Below are positions 1 to 5,797 of a stretch of 7,702 nt of DNA, one piece after another. The notes beneath the pieces were generated by a model, which was not told the origin of the DNA, did not search any database, and was given only the letters and a program-made list of their open reading frames with translations. The DNA is taken from assembly GCA_001786805.1 (NCBI GenBank), contig MFTJ01000008.1:1-7702 (forward strand), read 5' to 3'. Made by a program: the position numbers and the translations under genes. Numbering within the stretch: the first letter of the stretch is position 1; each line of letters begins with the position of its first letter. This DNA comes from Candidatus Nomurabacteria bacterium RIFCSPHIGHO2_01_FULL_39_10 (GTDB lineage Bacteria; Patescibacteriota; Minisyncoccia; Phycocordibacterales; UBA9973).

Positions 1-1
1 G

Positions 2-787
2 GTTTCCCTTACGGAGCCTGATTTCATGATAAGCGTCTTTTTGGACACTGAAAAGCCCGTAAATGCAGTTGATTTAACAATTTTCTATCCGCAGGACAAA
101 TTAAAATTTTTAAGTTTCAACAATACGCGCTCAATAGTCAACCTTTGGCAGACGTGGCCGGCGATATCGTCCTCCGGCGACATTATTCTCGCCGGAGGAA
201 TCCTCAACCCTTTTACGGGCAAAGACGGTCTGATAATTAAAATCGCCTTCAAGGCTTTAAGCGCCGGGGAGCTCAAACTTTCTTTCAAAAAAAACAGCGT
301 ATACATAGCTGACGGCAAAGGCACCAAGCTTTCTCTACCGGCAAAACCGTCTATTTTTGAAATAACGGCGACTCCGCTTTCTGCGCCCCTCCTTAACCAA
401 GAAGGGGATGGGAGTGGCAATTATATATCCCCCACTGACAGTTCCCCGCCCGAAATTTTATTAGAGCGAACTGAGAGTCTGATTGATGGCTCTTCCCTGA
501 TAATTTTTAATGCCGTAGACGCGGAATCCGGAATTGAAAAGACTCAAGTAAGAACAAAAAAATGGTGGCTGTTTTCGGATTGGCGGGATGCCATTAACCC
601 GATTTTGTATCCCGAAGGCGTCTGGAACCTTGAGTTTAAAGCTGAGAACAACGCCGGCTTGGAAAGTGTAAAATCACTTTTTTGGAGGGGGGAATTTTAT
701 AAAAAGCTTTTAATCTCATTTTTCTTTTTTTTAATTTTGCTGTTTATAATTGTTTGGGTGTATAATAGAGGGAAGCGAAAAATATGA
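2..787 (+). CDS. Cohesin-domain surface protein, C-terminally membrane-anchored (5' end outside window)
   Basis: The frame is open to the left window edge. The ATG at position 26 is probably internal: the residues before it (VSLTEPDF) and after it align with the interior of the next gene's cohesin domain (FLTENTFNVSVLLDTE there, SLTEPDFMISVFLDTE here). Numbering from Met-26, residues 1-115 form the rest of a cohesin-like beta-sandwich (strand pattern DLTIFYP, SIVNLW, GGIL, IKIAFKAL). A Gly/Ser/Pro linker (about 118-142) contains a repeat-derived peptide. An Ig-like domain covers about 143-220. One membrane helix (about 227-246, starting LLISFFFF) is followed by a short basic tail, NRGKRKI. 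The expected topology is an exposed ectodomain with a cytoplasmic C-terminus. Cohesins bind dockerins in cellulosomes, but similar folds occur widely in surface proteins of uncultured bacteria; no dockerin is visible here and the partner is unknown. It is a paralogue of the next gene and its stop overlaps that gene's start (ATGA), suggesting translational coupling. The domain call is by eye. Confidence 0.8.
   Translation, partial: VSLTEPDFMISVFLDTEKPVNAVDLTIFYPQDKLKFLSFNNTRSIVNLWQTWPAISSSGDIILAGGILNPFTGKDGLIIKIAFKALSAGELKLSFKKNSVYIADGKGTKLSLPAKPSIFEITATPLSAPLLNQEGDGSGNYISPTDSSPPEILLERTESLIDGSSLIIFNAVDAESGIEKTQVRTKKWWLFSDWRDAINPILYPEGVWNLEFKAENNAGLESVKSLFWRGEFYKKLLISFFFFLILLFIIVWVYNRGKRKI
386..417 (+). 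repeat. Palindromic hairpin repeat (probable half-element) in an interdomain linker
   Basis: A 9-bp stem (CCCCTCCTT at 386-394 with AAGAAGGGG at 399-407, 8 of 9 paired, loop AACC) is followed by a GGGAGTGG tail. This is the same layout, hairpin then GGGAGNGG tail, as the right half of the two elements inside leuS, although the stem sequence differs. It is read in frame as PLLNQEGDGSG in the flexible linker between the cohesin and Ig-like domains. The structure is seen directly. Membership in the same repeat family is an inference. Confidence 0.5.
737..766 (+). promoter_or_regulatory. Possible internal promoter before the second cohesin gene
   Basis: TTGCTG (737-742) and a perfect TATAAT (761-766) are separated by 18 bases, inside the end of the upstream coding sequence. 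A second TATAAT lies at 745-750. The region encodes a Phe/Ile-rich membrane helix and is AT-rich, so chance matches are likely. The ATGA overlap already explains expression of the downstream gene by read-through. Confidence 0.25.
767..775 (+). promoter_or_regulatory. Ribosome binding site for the second cohesin gene
   Basis: The purine-rich AGAGGGAAG ends 8 bases before the ATG at 784. It supports that start, which is also the one that gives a clear signal peptide and overlaps the upstream TGA. Confidence 0.5.
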
Positions 788-2811
788 AACGTTGTATCCT
801 TATTACATTTTTTATTTGCTTGTTTGCCTTGCCTAAAATGGGTCTGGCTTCTTCCTTATCCCTAAGTCCGGATTCCGGAACTTTTTTAACCGAGAATACT
901 TTTAATGTTTCCGTACTGCTCGACACAGAAGGGAAGTCTATCAACGCTTTGCAAGTTTTTTTGACTTTTCCGCCGGACAAGCTCCAGATTATTTCTCCTT
1001 CCACCGGGTCGTCTATTGTCAATGTATGGACTGTCCCGCCCAAATTCAATAACACCGCAGGAACGGTGAGTTTGGAGGGTGGCATTCCGGGCGGCATGAT
1101 TGTTTCTAAAGGGATTCTTACCACTTTGACATTCAGGGTAAAATCGGTTGGGGAGGCATTTATTAAATTCGCCAGCGGGTCCAGAGTCTTTTTAAATGAC
1201 GGGCTGGCCACGGACGATCTCAACCAAAGCAAAAACTCCACCTTCTTGTTGAAGCTTCCTCCGCCCCAAGGTCCGGTTGTAGCATCTCCAACCCACCCTA
1301 ATCAATCGGTCTGGTATTCAAACGGAAGCGCGACGCTGGATTTTTCCGACGGCACTTCTGGTATGGAAAATTTCAGTTATATTTTGAACAAAGACCCGAT
1401 AACTATTCCCGACAATATTGGCGAGGGGACAAGGCGCTTAGTTTCCTACGACAGTTTAAGCGATGGCGTGCATTATTTCCACATTAAGACCTTTCAGAAC
1501 GGGATTTGGGGTGGCGTAACCCATTTTGCCGTAAAGGTGGATGCCACCGCGCCGGCTGGTTTTCCCGTGGATATACTGCCCGCAAAACGCACAGCCAGCG
1601 CGCAGCCCGTAATTCAATTCGCGACTACGGACGCGAGTTCCGGCCTTGACCATTATGAAATAAAACTGGAGCCGGTTTCCTACCAGGCAGTCCGGGCATA
1701 TTCGGGAAATGTCAGTTTTTTCGTGGAAGCCAAAAGTCCTTTTCTCCCGCCGGATTTAGCGCTTGGTTCTTATGATGTGCTTGTCAAAGCATATGATAAA
1801 GCCGGTAATTTCAGAGAAGTTAAGGAGCGCCTCGTCATCACAACTCCGATTTTCAAATTTATCGCAAATGAAGGAGTTATTGTAAATAATTTATTTATCG
1901 TGCCGTGGCTGGTGGTTTGGTTTATCGGCTTTTCACTGTTGCTTGTGCTTGTCTTTGTCGCGTTTAAAGTGCGGTCCTGGCGCCATGAAGCAGTTTTGAT
2001 GCACAAGGAAAAGAAACTGCCGAAAGATGTTTTGGAAAAGCTGAATGAACTGAAAGAATACCGCAAGAAATACGGCTTGAAATTATTAAGCATTATTATC
2101 TTTATCAGCTTTTCGCTGTTGCCGTTTGACAAAGCCGAGGCGGAAACCTTGAATATCGCTCCGCCGATTATCAGCACTATTTCCGAAAATATTTCCAACA
2201 AGGATATATTTTATGTCGGCGGGCGAACGGATGATACCCGCGAGACAGTCATCGTGTACTTGCAGAATTTATTAACCGGAGAGACTATCAGCGAGAATAC
2301 GACAGCCGATAGCGAGGGCGATTGGTTTTATCGCCACGACGCATTTTTGTCGCCCGGCAATTATCTTTTATGGACTCAGGCCAGGCTTGGCGAGCAATTG
2401 AGCCCTCCGGGTCCCCAAACAATGCTAATTGTCAAAAAAACCGCTTTAGAGTTCGGTTCAAACCGCCTGAGTTATGAGGCCATTTATCTTTCGATGGTTG
2501 TCATTCTCCTGCTTGGAATCGGAGGGCTCCTTGCATTTATTATTTTTCACGCTTATCATGGTCGCAGGAAGCACAAAGAATTGAAAGAGGAAATCAAAAA
2601 GGCGGAAGAATCAATCCGTATCGGATTTGCGGTATTGCAGAACGATATTGCGTCCGAACTTGTCGTTTTACACAAGGCAAAATTCGTCAAAAGTTTATCA
2701 GATGAAGAAAAAGCGAAAGAGGCCCGTCTCCTTAAAGATTTTGACGATATTTCCAATAGTATTGGAAGAGAAATGGAATACATAGAAAAAATTGGGGAGG
2801 AAATACGGTAA
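784..2811 (+). CDS. Multi-domain cohesin / Ig-like membrane protein with coiled-coil cytoplasmic tail
   Basis: This 675-residue protein begins with a signal peptide (about 1-23; ILITFFICLF core, likely cleaved after GLAS). A cohesin-like domain follows (about 24-156, strands NVSVLLDTE, ALQVFLTFP, GILTTLTFRVK), then two Ig-like/fibronectin-like regions (about 165-255 and 256-352, the latter ending SYDVLVKAYDKAGN). A strong membrane helix (about 369-396) leads into a basic cytoplasmic helix (397-432). A second hydrophobic segment (433-449) ends in AEAE like a signal-peptidase site. Another small beta domain (about 456-550), a membrane helix (566-590) and a charged coiled coil (593-675) complete it. 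Positive charges (KVRSWRH, HGRRKHK) follow the helices as the positive-inside rule predicts, so both beta regions should be outside and the coiled coil inside. It is paralogous to the upstream gene in the cohesin part. The stop is 15 nt before leuS, so an operon is likely. A scaffold or adhesion role is possible, but the function is unknown. Confidence 0.85.
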   Translation: MKRCILITFFICLFALPKMGLASSLSLSPDSGTFLTENTFNVSVLLDTEGKSINALQVFLTFPPDKLQIISPSTGSSIVNVWTVPPKFNNTAGTVSLEGGIPGGMIVSKGILTTLTFRVKSVGEAFIKFASGSRVFLNDGLATDDLNQSKNSTFLLKLPPPQGPVVASPTHPNQSVWYSNGSATLDFSDGTSGMENFSYILNKDPITIPDNIGEGTRRLVSYDSLSDGVHYFHIKTFQNGIWGGVTHFAVKVDATAPAGFPVDILPAKRTASAQPVIQFATTDASSGLDHYEIKLEPVSYQAVRAYSGNVSFFVEAKSPFLPPDLALGSYDVLVKAYDKAGNFREVKERLVITTPIFKFIANEGVIVNNLFIVPWLVVWFIGFSLLLVLVFVAFKVRSWRHEAVLMHKEKKLPKDVLEKLNELKEYRKKYGLKLLSIIIFISFSLLPFDKAEAETLNIAPPIISTISENISNKDIFYVGGRTDDTRETVIVYLQNLLTGETISENTTADSEGDWFYRHDAFLSPGNYLLWTQARLGEQLSPPGPQTMLIVKKTALEFGSNRLSYEAIYLSMVVILLLGIGGLLAFIIFHAYHGRRKHKELKEEIKKAEESIRIGFAVLQNDIASELVVLHKAKFVKSLSDEEKAKEARLLKDFDDISNSIGREMEYIEKIGEEIR

Positions 2812-2826
2812 CGGCACCGGAAGCGC

Positions 2827-5760
2827 ATGCGACAATACAACCATAAGAAAATTGAGAAGAAGTGGCAAACTATCTGGGAAAAAGAGGGAATTTTTCGCGC
2901 TCAAAACAAATCAAAAAAACCCAAATATTACAGCTTAATTGAATTTCCTTATCCTTCTGGCGCGGGGATGCATGTGGGACATATCAGGAGTAATACCGCG
3001 ATGGACATCATTTCCCGCAAGCGCCGAATGGAAGGCTTTAATGTCCTTTACCCGATAGGTTGGGATGCCTTCGGTCTGCCGACAGAAAATTACGCTATCA
3101 AGACCGGGATTCATCCGATAAAAGTTACAAAGGACAACACGGACACATTTAGGAAACAGCTTAAATCTCTCGGTTTTTCTTTTGATTGGTCACGCGAAAT
3201 TAATACTACCGATACCAAATATTACAAGTGGACGCAATGGATATTTTTACAGCTTTTTAAAAAAGGTTTGGCTTACAAAGCGAAGATGTTTATCAATTGG
3301 TGTCCGTCCTGCAAAATAGGACTTGCGAATGAAGAAGTTGTGGACGGCGCTTGCGAGCGTTGTGGAACAACGGTAGAAAAAAAAGAAAAAGAGCAGTGGA
3401 TGCTTGCCATCACGAAATACGCCGACAGGCTTTACAAAGACCTAGATGATGTGGACTACTTGGAAAAAATAAAAATTCAGCAGAGGAATTGGATAGGGAG
3501 GAGCGAAGGTGTTGAAATTGAATTTAAGATAATAAACCCCTCCCTAGCCCTCCCCGAAGGAGAGGGAAAAATTCCCGGATATTACACCACTGATGCGAAA
3601 TTATGGCGAGTTTTGCAAGACAAAGCTCTTGAAATGAGAAAAAATCCCACAGATGGAGAAAAAATTATTTGGGAAATTTTACGCAGAGATGCAACAGAAT
3701 ATCATTTTCGAAGACAGCATATTATAGGAAGATTTATTGTTGATTTTGTTTGCCTTGAAAAAGGACTTGTTGTTGAAATTGACGGTGATATTCATGACCA
3801 CAGAAAAGAAGAAGATAAAGAAAGAACAAAGATGCTAGAGCAGATGGGTTTTGAAGTAGTAAGATTTACCAATGATGAGGTAATAAAGAAACCAGAAAAT
3901 GTTTTTAAAAAAATTATTGAAAAAATAAATTTGGCTAGCAAGAGAACCCTCCCTTTTGGGGAGGGTCAGGGAGGGGTTGAATTAGGAAATGTGAAAATAT
4001 TTTCTACGAGAGCGGACACATTATTTGGCGCGACTTTCATTGCCGTAGCTCCGGAGTTAGCCAAAAAAATAACTGGCAAAGATTTTGGCATAAAAGTTGA
4101 TACCGACAGAGATAATAAAGAAAAAATTGGTGTTAATACTGGACTTAGAGCGAAAAATCCAGCTAATGGCGAAATGATACCCGTATTTGCTGTTAACTAT
4201 GTGTCTGCTGATTACGGTACAGGGGCTATTATGGGGGTACCCGCGCATGATGAAAGAGACTTTGAATTTGCGAAGAAATATAATTTACCGATTATACCTG
4301 TAATTTTTCCTAACAAGGCTGTTGGCGAAGAGGCAATCTCATTGACATTGCAGATGGAACGAGATTTAAGTTTATATAAAAAGTACATCGAAGACCATGG
4401 TGCTTTTATTGGAAATGGTTACCTTATAAATTCGAGTCAATTTAATGGTAATAAAATTATAGAAGCAAAAAGAAAAATTACTGAATTTGTAAATGGAAAA
4501 GAAAAAACAACCTACAAACTCCGCGACTGGGTTTTTTCACGTCAGCGATATTGGGGTGAGCCTATACCGGTGGTAAATTGTGAAAAATGCGGGCTAGTTC
4601 CAATTCCGGAAAAAGATTTGCCGGTGGAATTGCCAAAAGTTAAAAACTATCAGCCGACAGATAGCGGAGAATCGCCGCTTGCGAATATGGCAAAATGGGT
4701 GAATACAAAGTGTCCGAAGTGTAAGGGACCGGCAAAAAGGGAAACAGACACGATGCCAAACTGGGCAGGGAGTTCTTGGTATTTCTTGCGTTATACTGAT
4801 TCAAAAAATAATAAAGAATTTGCTTCAAAAAAGAATTTGGATTATTGGCTAACCCCCTCCCTACCTCCCCCAAAGGGGGAGGCGTTGGATTCTTTTTCCC
4901 TCCCCTTTGGGGAGGGTCAGGGAGGGGTTGATTGGTACAACGGCGGGATGGAACACACCACGCTTCACCTTTTGTATTCCCGCTTTTGGCATAAATTTTT
5001 ATATGATTTGAAGCTGGTTCCAACCAGCGAACCGTACGCAAAGCGCACATCGCACGGAATGATACTTGCCGAGGGGGGCGACAAAATGTCTAAATCCAAA
5101 GGCAATGTCGTGAATCCGGATGATTTAATAAAAACTTACGGCGCGGATACTCTTCGTATGTATGAAATGTTTATGGGACCGTTTGACCAAGCGGTGTCTT
5201 GGAGCACCGACAGCATGATCGGTCCGCGAAGGTTTTTGGAGAGGGTTTGGAAAATGAGTTATAAAGTTATAAAGTTAAAAGTTATAAAGGAAAATAAGGA
5301 ATTAGAAAGATTATTGCATCAGACAGTCAAGAAAGTCGCCGAAGATATTGAAAATATGAGATTTAATACTGCAATTTCAGCTATGATGATTTTTGTAAAT
5401 GAGGTAGAAAAAAACAACTTTCAACTTTCAACTTTCAACTTTAAAACTTTTCTTCAACTTCTTTCGCCTTTCGCGCCGCATATCGCGGAGGAGCTTTGGA
5501 GTATGCTTGGGGAAAAGAAATCTATAAATAATTCCCTCTGGCCGAAATGGGACGCAAATTTTATTAAAGATAATGAAATAAAAATTGTCATACAAATAAA
5601 CGGCAAACTTCGCGCAGAAATTGTGATACAAGCAGAAGAGAAAGAAGAAGATGTTAAACACCGAGTGTTTAACAATGAGACTGTTTTAAAGCATACGGCA
5701 GGCAAAGACATAAAAAAGGTTATCTACGTCAAAAACAGGCTTATCAACATTGTCATCTAA
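2827..5760 (+). CDS. leuS: Leucyl-tRNA synthetase with two in-frame palindromic element insertions
   Basis: Class I cytoplasmic enzyme that charges tRNA-Leu with leucine using ATP and edits mischarged tRNA. Visible landmarks: FPYPSG (40-45) and the HIGH motif HVGH (49-52); zinc cysteines C159/C162/C176/C179; NWIGRSEG (221-228) entering the CP1 editing domain; the threonine-rich editing motif STRADTLFGATF (393-404); editing-site YGTG and Asp-475 in AHDERD; RDWVFSRQRYWGEP (566-579); a second zinc set C585/C588/C629/C632; GGMEH (706-710); KMSKS (753-757) with no leucine-specific insertion before it; anticodon-binding helices (about 820-905); and a C-terminal domain (about 910-977). The length of 977 exceeds the usual 800-870 because residues 237-384 are a nuclease-bearing element and about 676-701 a short relative; without them it is about 803. 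Short tandem repeats encode residues 811-820 and 863-873. GC content is uneven by hand count: 90/180 in 2941-3120, 99/300 in 3601-3900, 71/240 in 4261-4500. The ribosome site is weak (GGAAG, 2819-2823). With no stop or frameshift and all signatures present, it is probably functional. Confidence 0.96.
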   Translation: MRQYNHKKIEKKWQTIWEKEGIFRAQNKSKKPKYYSLIEFPYPSGAGMHVGHIRSNTAMDIISRKRRMEGFNVLYPIGWDAFGLPTENYAIKTGIHPIKVTKDNTDTFRKQLKSLGFSFDWSREINTTDTKYYKWTQWIFLQLFKKGLAYKAKMFINWCPSCKIGLANEEVVDGACERCGTTVEKKEKEQWMLAITKYADRLYKDLDDVDYLEKIKIQQRNWIGRSEGVEIEFKIINPSLALPEGEGKIPGYYTTDAKLWRVLQDKALEMRKNPTDGEKIIWEILRRDATEYHFRRQHIIGRFIVDFVCLEKGLVVEIDGDIHDHRKEEDKERTKMLEQMGFEVVRFTNDEVIKKPENVFKKIIEKINLASKRTLPFGEGQGGVELGNVKIFSTRADTLFGATFIAVAPELAKKITGKDFGIKVDTDRDNKEKIGVNTGLRAKNPANGEMIPVFAVNYVSADYGTGAIMGVPAHDERDFEFAKKYNLPIIPVIFPNKAVGEEAISLTLQMERDLSLYKKYIEDHGAFIGNGYLINSSQFNGNKIIEAKRKITEFVNGKEKTTYKLRDWVFSRQRYWGEPIPVVNCEKCGLVPIPEKDLPVELPKVKNYQPTDSGESPLANMAKWVNTKCPKCKGPAKRETDTMPNWAGSSWYFLRYTDSKNNKEFASKKNLDYWLTPSLPPPKGEALDSFSLPFGEGQGGVDWYNGGMEHTTLHLLYSRFWHKFLYDLKLVPTSEPYAKRTSHGMILAEGGDKMSKSKGNVVNPDDLIKTYGADTLRMYEMFMGPFDQAVSWSTDSMIGPRRFLERVWKMSYKVIKLKVIKENKELERLLHQTVKKVAEDIENMRFNTAISAMMIFVNEVEKNNFQLSTFNFKTFLQLLSPFAPHIAEELWSMLGEKKSINNSLWPKWDANFIKDNEIKIVIQINGKLRAEIVIQAEEKEEDVKHRVFNNETVLKHTAGKDIKKVIYVKNRLINIVI
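3535..3566 (+). repeat. Left terminal inverted repeat of the nuclease-bearing element
   Basis: It consists of an outer arm AACCCCTCCCTAG (3535-3547) and an inner hairpin, CCCTCCCC (3548-3555), loop GAA, GGAGAGGG (3559-3566), with 7 of 8 bases paired. It is the inverse of the right end at 27 of 32 positions. It is read as NPSLALPEGEG. Confidence 0.85.
3574..3942 (+). other. DUF559 / Vsr-like endonuclease domain encoded inside leuS
   Basis: LeuRS residues about 250-372. The order of motifs fits DUF559-type proteins, which belong to the PD-(D/E)XK/Vsr-like nuclease superfamily. It has an N-terminal helix with YYTTDAKLW, then MRKNPTDGEKIIWEILR (269-285), FRRQHIIGRFIVDF (294-307), LVVEIDGDIHDH (314-325) and GFEVVRFTNDEV (341-352). 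Candidate metal-binding and catalytic residues are Asp-306, Glu-317 and Asp-319, with Gln-297, His-298 and His-323 nearby; all look intact, so the domain may be active. There is no separate stop or strong ribosome site. An in-frame ATG at 3634 could in principle start a free nuclease, but no Shine-Dalgarno sequence precedes it. Base composition is about 33% GC (99 of 300 in 3601-3900), against 50% in the leuS 5' part. Its likely role is to mobilise the element or cut DNA at the target; this is inference. Confidence 0.85.
3947..3978 (+). repeat. Right terminal inverted repeat of the nuclease-bearing element
   Basis: An inner hairpin (3947-3965, CCCTCCC and GGGAGGG arms around a T/G-rich loop) is followed by the outer arm TCAGGGAGGGGTT (3966-3978). 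It matches 4898-4929 at 31 of 32 bases and is read as LPFGEGQGGV in both copies. Confidence 0.88.
4851..4929 (+). mobile_element. 79-bp nuclease-less (MITE-like) copy of the same element, in frame within leuS
   Basis: Outer arms AACCCCCTCCCTA (4851-4863) and TCAGGGAGGGGTT (4917-4929) enclose two perfect 8-bp hairpins. These are CCTCCCCC-AAA-GGGGGAGG (4864-4882) and CCCTCCCC-TTT-GGGGAGGG (4898-4916), joined by a 15-base spacer. It has the ends of the long element without the nuclease. In LeuRS it adds about 26 residues (676-701; PSLPPPKGE then LPFGEGQGGV) between YWL and VDWYNGGMEH, where E. coli LeuRS goes directly from YWLP to VDIYIGGIEH. Single-stranded, it should fold as a cloverleaf/cruciform. 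The length of 79 is not a multiple of three because the left end has an extra C, so the original insertion must have included a small target change to keep frame. Confidence 0.82.
5258..5288 (+). repeat. Short tandem repeat (GTTATAAA units) within leuS
   Basis: Four units lie in a row: GTTATAAA, GTTATAAA, GTTAAAA, GTTATAAA. They encode residues 811-821 (SYKVIKLKVIK) just after the conserved RRFLERVWK helix, in a linker before the anticodon-binding helices. The shortened third unit avoids an in-frame TAA: a full unit there would read TTA TAA. Confidence 0.8.
5415..5442 (+). repeat. Tandem heptamer repeat (CAACTTT x4) within leuS
   Basis: Four perfect CAACTTT units are followed by another CAACTT at 5455-5460. 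They encode QLSTFNF-type residues (about 863-873) in the linker before the conserved LLSPFAPHIAEELW helix. Because 7 is not divisible by 3, every forward frame reads the same cyclic peptide with no stop. Its core AACTTT is the reverse complement of the AAAGTT core of the repeat at 5258-5288. Confidence 0.85.
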
Positions 5761-5761
5761 T

Positions 5762-5791
5762 TTGCATTTTTAAATTAAAACATAGTATACT
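5762..5791 (+). promoter_or_regulatory. Probable sigma70-type promoter giving a leaderless mRNA
   Basis: TTGCAT (5762-5767), 18 bases, then TATACT (5786-5791, 5 of 6 to consensus). The -35 box is weak (3 of 6). The ATG at 5798 begins seven bases after the -10 box, where transcription would normally start, and no Shine-Dalgarno sequence lies in the intervening bases. This gap (5761-5797) is the only intergenic space in the window besides the 15 nt before leuS. No GC-rich terminator for leuS is seen in it. Confidence 0.5.
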
Positions 5792-5797
5792 ACACCC

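Larger units (their letters stand above)
3535..3978 (+). mobile_element. 444-bp palindromic element carrying a DUF559 endonuclease domain, in frame within leuS
   Basis: The element runs from AACCCCTCCC to GGGAGGGGTT; its outer ten bases are a perfect inverted repeat and the full 32-bp ends match at 27 of 32. It is exactly 148 codons, replaces leuS codons 237-384, and keeps the frame. It lies between the IEFKI strand and the VKIFSTR strand of the CP1 editing domain, where LeuRS normally has only a short beta turn (compare E. coli [22 protein letters not shown], which has a turn of a few residues). No splicing residues (no Cys/Ser at the start, no His-Asn at the end) and no intron core are seen. 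No clear target-site duplication is visible; both this and the short copy are preceded by T and followed by GA. The exact ends are inferred from the inverted repeats and from comparison with the short copy. Confidence 0.85.

Noticed and set aside
26..28. ATG at 26 as the true start of the first gene
   Set aside because: It falls inside the cohesin domain by comparison with the paralogue, no signal peptide follows, and the frame is open upstream.
784..787. Recoded UGA (Gly) genetic code
   Set aside because: The ATGA overlap with a clear downstream signal peptide makes UGA a stop here, and leuS is complete without in-frame TGA.
744..1241. Reverse-strand reading frame opposite the second cohesin gene
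   Set aside because: No recognisable domain, and it lies over the signal peptide and cohesin domain of a convincing forward gene.
3535..3978. Intein
   Set aside because: No nucleophile (Cys/Ser/Thr) at the first residue, no His-Asn at the end and no Hint-domain blocks; the insert starts with Asn-Pro and ends Gly-Gly-Val.
3535..3978. Group I or II intron carrying a homing nuclease
   Set aside because: The insert is open and in frame from end to end, with inverted-repeat ends and no room or sequence for a catalytic intron core.
4640..5050. Reverse-strand reading frame of 136 codons
   Set aside because: It is the antisense of conserved leuS sequence; its proline-rich part is only the complement of the 79-bp palindromic element.
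5415..5442. CRISPR-like array
   Set aside because: Units are seven bases with no spacers and lie within a coding sequence.
5761..5783. Rho-independent terminator after leuS
   Set aside because: Only an AT-rich imperfect palindrome is present, with no GC-rich stem followed by a T run.
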